Positions 52,421 through 63,427 of a DNA stretch of 64,000 bases are shown here, one piece after another. The position numbers and the translations under genes were made by a program. Positions within the stretch are counted from its first letter, which is position 1. Each line of letters starts with the position of its first letter. Source of the DNA: Auanema rhodensis (taxonomy: Eukaryota > Nematoda > Chromadorea > Rhabditida > Rhabditidae); the NCBI GenBank assembly GCA_964057225.1, contig OZ059895.1, forward strand, positions 11,098,001-11,162,000, read 5' to 3'. The notes beneath the pieces were generated by a model. That model was not told the DNA's origin. It saw only the letters and a list, made by a program, of their open reading frames with translations, and did not search any database.

Positions 52421-55400
52421 AGTGAAAACATTTGTTATGGAAGAGATAAAATTGAAAATCAGCTGCATGGCGTACTTTTAACGTGGTATAGTTGTAAGCG
52501 AAAATATCTGGTATTCAATGATTTACATACTTATCCTCGTTATAGTTTTTTTCCAATTTCATGTTAGTTATGTAATTTTCCACGTTCCATCTGGATCCCT
52601 CGATGATATCAAATTTTATGTGCTCCAAATGCAAAAAATTAAAAAAGGTTTTACAGTTGTTCAGTGTTTAAACAATGTTTGTTTTGATAAGAAATAGATA
52701 GAAACAGTAAAGTTGAAAGAAAGGTTCATTTACTGCTGGTTTATAACTGTAAAATAAAAAAAAGATTGAAGATACTTTGCTGCCTTGGGTTGAGCTATTT
52801 AAGGAAAACTACTTGAAAATTGAAAACATTTGTTACGGAAGAGATAAAATTGAAAATCAGCTGCATGGCGTACGTTTAACGTGGTATAGTTGTAAGCGAA
52901 AATATCTGGTATTCAATGATTTACATACTTATCCTCGTTATAGTTTTTTTTCCAATTTCCTTTTAGTTATGTAATTTTCGACGTTCCATCTGGATCCCTC
53001 GATGATAGCAAAGCTGATGTGCGCCAAATACAATAAATCAAAGAAGGGTTTCACAGTAGTATAGTGTTTAAACAATGTTTGTTTCGATAGGAAATAGATA
53101 GAAACAGTAAAGTTAAGATGAAGGTTTATTAACTACTGATTTATGACTGTAATATAGAAATAAGATTGAAGATAATTTGCTGCCTCCGGTTGAGCTATCT
53201 AAGTAAATCTACTTAAAAAGTGAAAACATTTGTTACGGAAGAGATAAAATTGAAAATCAGCTGCATGGCGTACTTTCAACGTGGTATAGTTGTAAGCGAA
53301 AATATCTGGTATTCAATGATTTACATACTTATCCTCGTTATAGTTTTTTTCCAATTTCATGTTAGTTATGTAATTTTCCACGTTCCATCTGGATCCCTCG
53401 ATGATATCAAATTTTATGTGCTCCAAATGCAAAAAATTAAAAAAGGTTTTACAGTTGTTCAGTGTTTAAACAATGTTTGTTTTGATAAGAAATAGATAGA
53501 AACAGTAAAGTTGAAAGAAAGGTTCATTTACTGCTGGTTTATAACTGTAAAATAAAAAAAAGATTGAAGATACTTTGCTGCCTTGGTTTGAGCTATCTAA
53601 GTAAAACTACTTGACGATCGGAAACATTTGTTACAGAAGAGATAAAATTGAAAATCAGCTGCATGGCGTACTTTGAACGTGGTATAGTTGTAAGCAAAAA
53701 TATCTGATATTCAATGATTTACATACTTATCATCGTACTAGTTTTTTTTCAATTTCATGTAAGTTATGTAATTTTCCACGTTCTATCTGGTGCCCTCGAT
53801 GAAATCAAATCTTATGTGCTCCAAATACAATAAATTAAAAAAGGTTTCACAGTTGTATAGTGTTTTAACAATGTTTGTTTCGATAGGAAATAGATAGAAA
53901 CAGTAAAGTTGAGATAAAGGTTCATTAATTACTGGTTTATAACTGTAATGAAAAAATAAGATTAAAGATAATTTGCTGCCTTGGGTCGAGCTATCTAAGT
54001 AAAACTACTTAAAAAGTGAAAACATTTGTTACGGAAGAGATAAAATTGAAAATCAGCTGCATGGCGTACTTTGAACGTGGTATAGTTGTAAGCGAAAATA
54101 TCTGATATTCAATGATTTACATACTTATCCTCGTTATAGTATTTTTCCAATTTTATGTTAGTTATGTAATTTTCCACGTTGCATCTGGTTCCCTCGATGA
54201 TATCAAATCTTATGTGCCTCAAATACAATAAATTAAAAAAGGTTTCACAGTTGTATAGTGTTTAAACAATGTTTGTTTTGATAGGAAACAGATAGAAACA
54301 GTAAAGTTAAGATGAAGGTTCATTAACTACTGGTTTATGACTGTAATATAGGAATAAGATTGAAGATAATTTGCTGCCTCCGGTTGAGCTATCTAAGTAA
54401 ATCTACTTGAAAAGTGAAAACATTTGTTACGGAAGAGATAAAATTGAAAATCAGCTGCATGTCGTACTTTCAACGTGGTATAGTTGAAAGCGAAAATATC
54501 TGATTTTCAATGATTTACATACTTATCCTCGTTATAGTATTTTTCCAATTTCATGTTAGTTATGTAACTTTCCACGTTTCATCTGGTTCCCTCGATGATA
54601 GCAATTCTTATAAGCTCCAAATACAATGAATTAAAAAAGGTTTCACAGTTGTATAGTGTTTAAACAATGTTTGTTTCGATAGGGAATAGATAGAAACAGT
54701 AAAGTTGAGAGAAAGGTTCATTAACTACTGGTTTATGACTGTAATATAGAAAAAAGATTGAAGATAATTTGCTGCCTTGGGTTGAGCTATTTAAGGAAAA
54801 CTACTTGAAAATTGAAAACATTTGTTACGGAAGAGATAAAATTGAAAATCAGCTGCATGGCGTACTTTGGACGTGGTATAGTTGTAAGCGAAAATATCTG
54901 GTATTCAATGATTTACATACTTATCCTCGTTATAGTTTTTTTTCCAATTTCCTGTTAGTTATGTAATTTTCCACGTTCTATCTGGTGCCCTCGATGATAT
55001 CAAATCTTATGTGCTCCAAATACAATAAATTAAAAAAGGTTTCACAGTTGTATAGTGTTTTAACAATGTTTGTTTCGATAGGAAATAGATAGAAACAGTA
55101 AAGTTGAGATAAAGGTTCATTAATTACTGGTTTATAACTGTAATATAGGAAGAAGATTGAAGATAATTTTCTGCCTTGGGTTGAGCTACCTAAGTAAATC
55201 TACTTGAAAAGTGAAAACATTTGTTACGGAAGAGATAAAATTGAAAATCAGCTGCATGGCGTACTTTGAACGTGGTATAGTTGTAAGCGAAAATATCTGG
55301 TATTCAATGATTTACATACTTATCCTCGTTATAGTTTTTTTTCCAATTTCCTGTTAGTTATGTAATTTTCCACGTTGCATCTGGTTCCCTCGATGATATC

Positions 55401-56770
55401 AAATCTTATGTGCTCCAAATACAATAAATTGAAAAAGGTTTCACAGTTGTATAGTGTTTAAACAATGTTTGTTTTGATAGGAAATAGATAGAAACAGTAA
55501 AGTTAAAATGGAGGTTCATTAACTACTGGTTTATAACTGTAATATAGGAAGAAGATTGAAGATAATTTTCTGCCTTGGGTTGAGCTACCTAAGTAAATCT
55601 ACTTGAAAAGTGAAAACATTTGTTACGGAAGAGATAAAATTGAAAATCAGCTGCATGTCGTACTTTCAACGTGGTATAGTTGAAAGCGAAAATATCTGAT
55701 TTTCAATGATTTAAATACTTATCCTCGTTATAGTATTTTTCCAATTTCATGTTAGTTATGTAACTTTCCACGTTTCATCTGGTTCCCTCGATGATATCAA
55801 AGCTTATGTGCTCCAAATACAATAAATCAAAAAAGGGTTTCACAGTTGTATAGTGTTTAAACAATGTTTGTTTCGATAGGAAATAGATAGAAACAGTAAA
55901 GTTGAGAGAAAGGTTCATTAACTACTGGTTTATGACTGTAATATAGAAAAAAGATTGAAGATAATTTGCTGCCTTGGTTTGAGCTATCTAAGTGAAACGA
56001 CTTGAAAAGTGAAAACATTTATTACGGAAGAGATAAAATTGAAAATCAGCTGCATGGCGTACTTTGAACGTGGTATAGTTGTAAGCGAAAATATCTGGTA
56101 TTCAATGATTTACATACTTATCCTTGTTATAGTATTTTTCCAATTTTATGTTAGTTATGTAATTTTCCACGTTGCATCTGGTTCCCTCGATGATATCAAA
56201 TCTTATGTGCTCCAAATACAATAAATTAAAAAAGGTTTCACAGTTGTATAGTGTTTTAACAATGTTTGTTTCGATAGGAAATAGATAGAAACAGTAAAGT
56301 TGAGATAAAGGTTCATTAATTACTGGTTTATAACTGTAATGAAAAAATAAGATTAAAGATAATTTGCTGCCTTGGGTCGAGCTATCTAAGTAAAACTACT
56401 TAAAAAGTGAAAACATTTGTTACGGAAGAGATAAAATTGAAAATCAGCTGCATGGCGTACTTTGAACGTGGTATAGTTGTAAGCGAAAATATCTGATATT
56501 CAATGATTTACATACTTATCCTCGTTATAGTATTTTTCCAATTTTATGTTAGTTATGTAATTTTCCACGTTGCATCTGGTTCCCTCGATGATATCAAATC
56601 TTATGTGCTCCAAATACAATAAATTGAAAAAGGTTTCACAGTTGTATAGTGTTTAAACAATGTTGGTTTTGATAGGAAACAGATAGACACAGTGAAGTTA
56701 AGATGAAGGTTCATTAACTACTGGTTTATGACTGTAATATAGGAATAAGATTGAAGATAATTTGCTGCCT
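52189..56770. repeat. 20-mer type block, third copy (~11.5 monomers)
   Basis: Matches 45,416-49,997 at an offset of 6,773 bp, seventeen monomers. It differs at a few sites from the first two copies, for example GATTGAAGATAC near 53,562 (GATTGAACATAC in both others), AAGCTGATG near 53,012 (AAGCTTATG), and AAATTAAAAAAGG near 53,831 (AAATTGAAAAAGG). The right edge is the change from CTGCCTCCGG here to CTGCCTTGGG at the aligned place near 49,995. No gene was seen. Confidence 0.85.
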
Positions 56771-57053
56771 CCGGTTGAGCTATCTAAGTAAATCTACTTG
56801 AAAAGTGAAAACATTTGTTACGGAAGAGATAAAATTGAAAATCAGCTGCATGTCGTACTTTCAACGTGGTATAGTTGAAAGCGAAAATATCTGATTTTCA
56901 ATGATTTACATACTTATCCTCGTTATAGTATTTTTCCAATTTCATGTTAGTTATGTAACTTTCCACGTTTCATCTGGTTCCCTCGATGATAGCAATTCTT
57001 ATAAGCTCCAAATACAATGAATTAAAAAAAGTTTCACAGTTGTATAGTGTTTA
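55062..57053. repeat. Young 5-mer (1,992 bp), copy P1
   Basis: First of three consecutive pentamers; it overlaps the end of the 20-mer third copy, from which it was probably derived. It carries A at 55,587 (GAGCTACCTAAG) where P2, P3 and the hexamer have T, and a private G at 56,694 (CAGTGAAG) where the others have A. The junction to P2 lies within 57,054-57,074, a tract common to both joined monomer types. No gene was seen. Confidence 0.88.
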
Positions 57054-59045
57054 AACAATGTTTGTTTCGATAGGAAATAGATAGAAACAGTAAAGTTGAG
57101 ATAAAGGTTCATTAATTACTGGTTTATAACTGTAATATAGGAAGAAGATTGAAGATAATTTTCTGCCTTGGGTTGAGCTACCTAAGTAAATCTACTTGAA
57201 AAGTGAAAACATTTGTTACGGAAGAGATAAAATTGAAAATCAGCTGCATGGCGTACTTTGAACGTGGTATAGTTGTAAGCGAAAATATCTGGTATTCAAT
57301 GATTTACATACTTATCCTCGTTATAGTTTTTTTTCCAATTTCCTGTTAGTTATGTAATTTTCCACGTTGCATCTGGTTCCCTCGATGATATCAAATCTTA
57401 TGTGCTCCAAATACAATAAATTGAAAAAGGTTTCACAGTTGTATAGTGTTTAAACAATGTTTGTTTTGATAGGAAATAGATAGAAACAGTAAAGTTAAAA
57501 TGGAGGTTCATTAACTACTGGTTTATAACTGTAATATAGGAAGAAGATTGAAGATAATTTTCTGCCTTGGGTTGAGCTTCCTAAGTAAATCTACTTGAAA
57601 AGTGAAAACATTTGTTACGGAAGAGATAAAATTGAAAATCAGCTGCATGTCGTACTTTCAACGTGGTATAGTTGAAAGCGAAAATATCTGATTTTCAATG
57701 ATTTAAATACTTATCCTCGTTATAGTATTTTTCCAATTTCATGTTAGTTATGTAACTTTCCACGTTTCATCTGGTTCCCTCGATGATATCAAAGCTTATG
57801 TGCTCCAAATACAATAAATCAAAAAAGGGTTTCACAGTTGTATAGTGTTTAAACAATGTTTGTTTCGATAGGAAATAGATAGAAACAGTAAAGTTGAGAG
57901 AAAGGTTCATTAACTACTGGTTTATGACTGTAATATAGAAAAAAGATTGAAGATAATTTGCTGCCTTGGTTTGAGCTATCTAAGTGAAACGACTTGAAAA
58001 GTGAAAACATTTATTACGGAAGAGATAAAATTGAAAATCAGCTGCATGGCGTACTTTGAACGTGGTATAGTTGTAAGCGAAAATATCTGGTATTCAATGA
58101 TTTACATACTTATCCTTGTTATAGTATTTTTCCAATTTTATGTTAGTTATGTAATTTTCCACGTTGCATCTGGTTCCCTCGATGATATCAAATCTTATGT
58201 GCTCCAAATACAATAAATTAAAAAAGGTTTCACAGTTGTATAGTGTTTTAACAATGTTTGTTTCGATAGGAAATAGATAGAAACAGTAAAGTTGAGATAA
58301 AGGTTCATTAATTACTGGTTTATAACTGTAATGAAAAAATAAGATTAAAGATAATTTGCTGCCTTGGGTCGAGCTATCTAAGTAAAACTACTTAAAAAGT
58401 GAAAACATTTGTTACGGAAGAGATAAAATTGAAAATCAGCTGCATGGCGTACTTTGAACGTGGTATAGTTGTAAGCGAAAATATCTGATATTCAATGATT
58501 TACATACTTATCCTCGTTATAGTATTTTTCCAATTTTATGTTAGTTATGTAATTTTCCACGTTGCATCTGGTTCCCTCGATGATATCAAATCTTATGTGC
58601 TCCAAATACAATAAATTGAAAAAGGTTTCACAGTTGTATAGTGTTTAAACAATGTTGGTTTTGATAGGAAACAGATAGACACAGTAAAGTTAAGATGAAG
58701 GTTCATTAACTACTGGTTTATGACTGTAATATAGGAATAAGATTGAAGATAATTTGCTGCCTCCGGTTGAGCTATCTAAGTAAATCTACTTGAAAAGTGA
58801 AAACATTTGTTACGGAAGAGATAAAATTGAAAATCAGCTGCATGTCGTACTTTCAACGTGGTATAGTTGAAAGCGAAAATATCTGATTTTCAATGATTTA
58901 CATACTTATCCTCGTTATAGTATTTTTCCAATTTCATGTTAGTTATGTAACTTTCCACGTTTCATCTGGTTCCCTCGATGATAGCAATTCTTATAAGCTC
59001 CAAATACAATGAATTAAAAAAAGTTTCACAGTTGTATAGTGTTTA
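57054..59045. repeat. Young 5-mer (1,992 bp), copy P2
   Basis: Matches P1 except at sites such as T at 57,579 (GAGCTTCCTAAG) and A at 58,686. I saw no difference from P3 by eye. The order of monomers is the same in each copy: GGAAGAAG unit, TTAAAATGGAGG unit, TTTAAATAC unit, TGAAACGACTTG unit, TTGGTTTTGATAGG unit and TAGCAATTCTTATAAGC end. No gene was seen. Confidence 0.88.
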
Positions 59046-61037
59046 AACAATGTTTGTTTCGATAGGAAATAGATAGAAACAGTAAAGTTGAGATAAAGGT
59101 TCATTAATTACTGGTTTATAACTGTAATATAGGAAGAAGATTGAAGATAATTTTCTGCCTTGGGTTGAGCTACCTAAGTAAATCTACTTGAAAAGTGAAA
59201 ACATTTGTTACGGAAGAGATAAAATTGAAAATCAGCTGCATGGCGTACTTTGAACGTGGTATAGTTGTAAGCGAAAATATCTGGTATTCAATGATTTACA
59301 TACTTATCCTCGTTATAGTTTTTTTTCCAATTTCCTGTTAGTTATGTAATTTTCCACGTTGCATCTGGTTCCCTCGATGATATCAAATCTTATGTGCTCC
59401 AAATACAATAAATTGAAAAAGGTTTCACAGTTGTATAGTGTTTAAACAATGTTTGTTTTGATAGGAAATAGATAGAAACAGTAAAGTTAAAATGGAGGTT
59501 CATTAACTACTGGTTTATAACTGTAATATAGGAAGAAGATTGAAGATAATTTTCTGCCTTGGGTTGAGCTTCCTAAGTAAATCTACTTGAAAAGTGAAAA
59601 CATTTGTTACGGAAGAGATAAAATTGAAAATCAGCTGCATGTCGTACTTTCAACGTGGTATAGTTGAAAGCGAAAATATCTGATTTTCAATGATTTAAAT
59701 ACTTATCCTCGTTATAGTATTTTTCCAATTTCATGTTAGTTATGTAACTTTCCACGTTTCATCTGGTTCCCTCGATGATATCAAAGCTTATGTGCTCCAA
59801 ATACAATAAATCAAAAAAGGGTTTCACAGTTGTATAGTGTTTAAACAATGTTTGTTTCGATAGGAAATAGATAGAAACAGTAAAGTTGAGAGAAAGGTTC
59901 ATTAACTACTGGTTTATGACTGTAATATAGAAAAAAGATTGAAGATAATTTGCTGCCTTGGTTTGAGCTATCTAAGTGAAACGACTTGAAAAGTGAAAAC
60001 ATTTATTACGGAAGAGATAAAATTGAAAATCAGCTGCATGGCGTACTTTGAACGTGGTATAGTTGTAAGCGAAAATATCTGGTATTCAATGATTTACATA
60101 CTTATCCTTGTTATAGTATTTTTCCAATTTTATGTTAGTTATGTAATTTTCCACGTTGCATCTGGTTCCCTCGATGATATCAAATCTTATGTGCTCCAAA
60201 TACAATAAATTAAAAAAGGTTTCACAGTTGTATAGTGTTTTAACAATGTTTGTTTCGATAGGAAATAGATAGAAACAGTAAAGTTGAGATAAAGGTTCAT
60301 TAATTACTGGTTTATAACTGTAATGAAAAAATAAGATTAAAGATAATTTGCTGCCTTGGGTCGAGCTATCTAAGTAAAACTACTTAAAAAGTGAAAACAT
60401 TTGTTACGGAAGAGATAAAATTGAAAATCAGCTGCATGGCGTACTTTGAACGTGGTATAGTTGTAAGCGAAAATATCTGATATTCAATGATTTACATACT
60501 TATCCTCGTTATAGTATTTTTCCAATTTTATGTTAGTTATGTAATTTTCCACGTTGCATCTGGTTCCCTCGATGATATCAAATCTTATGTGCTCCAAATA
60601 CAATAAATTGAAAAAGGTTTCACAGTTGTATAGTGTTTAAACAATGTTGGTTTTGATAGGAAACAGATAGACACAGTAAAGTTAAGATGAAGGTTCATTA
60701 ACTACTGGTTTATGACTGTAATATAGGAATAAGATTGAAGATAATTTGCTGCCTCCGGTTGAGCTATCTAAGTAAATCTACTTGAAAAGTGAAAACATTT
60801 GTTACGGAAGAGATAAAATTGAAAATCAGCTGCATGTCGTACTTTCAACGTGGTATAGTTGAAAGCGAAAATATCTGATTTTCAATGATTTACATACTTA
60901 TCCTCGTTATAGTATTTTTCCAATTTCATGTTAGTTATGTAACTTTCCACGTTTCATCTGGTTCCCTCGATGATAGCAATTCTTATAAGCTCCAAATACA
61001 ATGAATTAAAAAAAGTTTCACAGTTGTATAGTGTTTA
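59046..61037. repeat. Young 5-mer (1,992 bp), copy P3
   Basis: Matches P2 and carries T at 59,571. After it the array inserts one further monomer instead of restarting the pentamer: the sequence just after the junction reads GTTAAAATGGAGG (near 61,079) where P2 and P3 begin with GTTGAGATAAAGG. No gene was seen. Confidence 0.88.
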
Positions 61038-63427
61038 AACAATGTTTGTTTCGATAGGAAATAGATAGAAACAGTAAAGTTAAAATGGAGGTTCATTAAC
61101 TACTGGTTTATAACTGTAATATAGGAATAAGATTGAAGATAATTTTCTGCCGGGGGTTGCGCTATCTAAGTAAAACTACTTAAAAAGTGAAAACATTTGT
61201 TACGGAAGAGATAAAACTGAAAATCAGCTGCATGGCGTACTTTGAACGTGGTATAGTTGTAAGCGAAAATATCTGATATTCAATGATTTACATACTTATC
61301 CTCGTTATAGTATTTTTCCAATTTTATGTTAGTTATGTAACTTTCCACGTTTCATCTGGTTCCCTCGATGATAGCAATTCTTATAAGCTCCAAATACAAT
61401 GAATTAAAAAAAGTTTCACAGTTGTATAGTGTTTAAACAATGTTTGTTTCGATAGGAAATAGATAGAAACAGTAAAGTTGAGATAAAGGTTCATTAATTA
61501 CTGGTTTATAACTGTAATATAGGAAGAAGATTGAAGATAATTTTCTGCCTTGGGTTGAGCTACCTAAGTAAATCTACTTGAAAAGTGAAAACATTTGTTA
61601 CGGAAGAGATAAAATTGAAAATCAGCTGCATGGCGTACTTTGAACGTGGTATAGTTGTAAGCGAAAATATCTGGTATTCAATGATTTACATACTTATCCT
61701 CGTTATAGTTTTTTTTCCAATTTCCTGTTAGTTATGTAATTTTCCACGTTGCATCTGGTTCCCTCGATGATATCAAATCTTATGTGCTCCAAATACAATA
61801 AATTGAAAAAGGTTTCACAGTTGTATAGTGTTTAAACAATGTTTGTTTTGATAGGAAATAGATAGAAACAGTAAAGTTAAAATGGAGGTTCATTAACTAC
61901 TGGTTTATAACTGTAATATAGGAAGAAGATTGAAGATAATTTTCTGCCTTGGGTTGAGCTTCCTAAGTAAATCTACTTGAAAAGTGAAAACATTTGTTAC
62001 GGAAGAGATAAAATTGAAAATCAGCTGCATGTCGTACTTTCAACGTGGTATAGTTGAAAGCGAAAATATCTGATTTTCAATGATTTAAATACTTATCCTC
62101 GTTATAGTATTTTTCCAATTTCATGTTAGTTATGTAACTTTCCACGTTTCATCTGGTTCCCTCGATGATATCAAAGCTTATGTGCTCCAAATACAATAAA
62201 TCAAAAAAGGGTTTCACAGTTGTATAGTGTTTAAACAATGTTTGTTTCGATAGGAAATAGATAGAAACAGTAAAGTTGAGAGAAAGGTTCATTAACTACT
62301 GGTTTATGACTGTAATATAGAAAAAAGATTGAAGATAATTTGCTGCCTTGGTTTGAGCTATCTAAGTGAAACGACTTGAAAAGTGAAAACATTTATTACG
62401 GAAGAGATAAAATTGAAAATCAGCTGCATGGCGTACTTTGAACGTGGTATAGTTGTAAGCGAAAATATCTGGTATTCAATGATTTACATACTTATCCTTG
62501 TTATAGTATTTTTCCAATTTTATGTTAGTTATGTAATTTTCCACGTTGCATCTGGTTCCCTCGATGATATCAAATCTTATGTGCTCCAAATACAATAAAT
62601 TAAAAAAGGTTTCACAGTTGTATAGTGTTTTAACAATGTTTGTTTCGATAGGAAATAGATAGAAACAGTAAAGTTGAGATAAAGGTTCATTAATTACTGG
62701 TTTATAACTGTAATGAAAAAATAAGATTAAAGATAATTTGCTGCCTTGGGTCGAGCTATCTAAGTAAAACTACTTAAAAAGTGAAAACATTTGTTACGGA
62801 AGAGATAAAATTGAAAATCAGCTGCATGGCGTACTTTGAACGTGGTATAGTTGTAAGCGAAAATATCTGATATTCAATGATTTACATACTTATCCTCGTT
62901 ATAGTATTTTTCCAATTTTATGTTAGTTATGTAATTTTCCACGTTGCATCTGGTTCCCTCGATGATATCAAATCTTATGTGCTCCAAATACAATAAATTG
63001 AAAAAGGTTTCACAGTTGTATAGTGTTTAAACAATGTTGGTTTTGATAGGAAACAGATAGACACAGTAAAGTTAAGATGAAGGTTCATTAACTACTGGTT
63101 TATGACTGTAATATAGGAATAAGATTGAAGATAATTTGCTGCCTCCGGTTGAGCTATCTAAGTAAATCTACTTGAAAAGTGAAAACATTTGTTACGGAAG
63201 AGATAAAATTGAAAATCAGCTGCATGTCGTACTTTCAACGTGGTATAGTTGAAAGCGAAAATATCTGATTTTCAATGATTTACATACTTATCCTCGTTAT
63301 AGTATTTTTCCAATTTCATGTTAGTTATGTAACTTTCCACGTTTCATCTGGTTCCCTCGATGATAGCAATTCTTATAAGCTCCAAATACAATGAATTAAA
63401 AAAAGTTTCACAGTTGTATAGTGTTTA
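61038..63427. repeat. 6-mer (2,390 bp): pentamer plus one inserted hybrid monomer
   Basis: One extra monomer at about 61,038-61,436 is followed by a full pentamer copy carrying T at 61,961. The extra unit has CCGGGGGTTGCGCT near 61,149 and AAACTGAAAATC near 61,213, then switches near 61,330-61,345 from TTTTATGTTAGTTATGTAA to CTTTCCACGTTTCATCTGG, a combination not typical of earlier units. The spacing 59,993 to 62,383, 2,390 bp, shows the six-unit period. The hexamer restarts after 63,427. No gene was seen. Confidence 0.85.
62781..63178. repeat. Representative full-length monomer (398 bp)
   Basis: Chosen as a typical unit, starting at GTGAAAAC and ending before the next one at 63,179. Landmarks in order: CAGCTG palindrome at 62,819-62,824 inside a nearly invariant stretch; TTACATA at 62,882-62,888 and its reverse complement TATGTAA at 62,928-62,934; a length- and base-variable T tract near 62,904-62,912; the CCTCGATGAT block near 62,958; the 8-bp palindrome GTTTAAAC at 63,025-63,032 (GTTTTAAC in another variant class); and the diagnostic site at 63,142-63,152, read here as CCTCCGGTTGA, elsewhere as CCTTGGGTTGA, CCTTGGGTCGA or CCGGGGGTTGC. 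GC is about 31.5%. I saw no half-unit repeat within the monomer. Confidence 0.9.

Noticed and set aside
62480-62560. Hydrophobic stretch (IYILILVIVFFQF) in some translated frames, resembling a membrane segment
   Set aside because: It comes from translating the AT-rich tract around TTATCCTCGTTATAG and the T run. AT-rich DNA yields hydrophobic residues by composition alone, and the frame has no standard start.
63040-63060. CENP-B-box-like motif in TTTCGATAGGAAATAG and related variants
   Set aside because: The mammalian consensus NTTCGNNNNANNCGGGN is matched at only about five of its nine fixed positions; the CGGG part and the central A are absent. Not enough to call a box.
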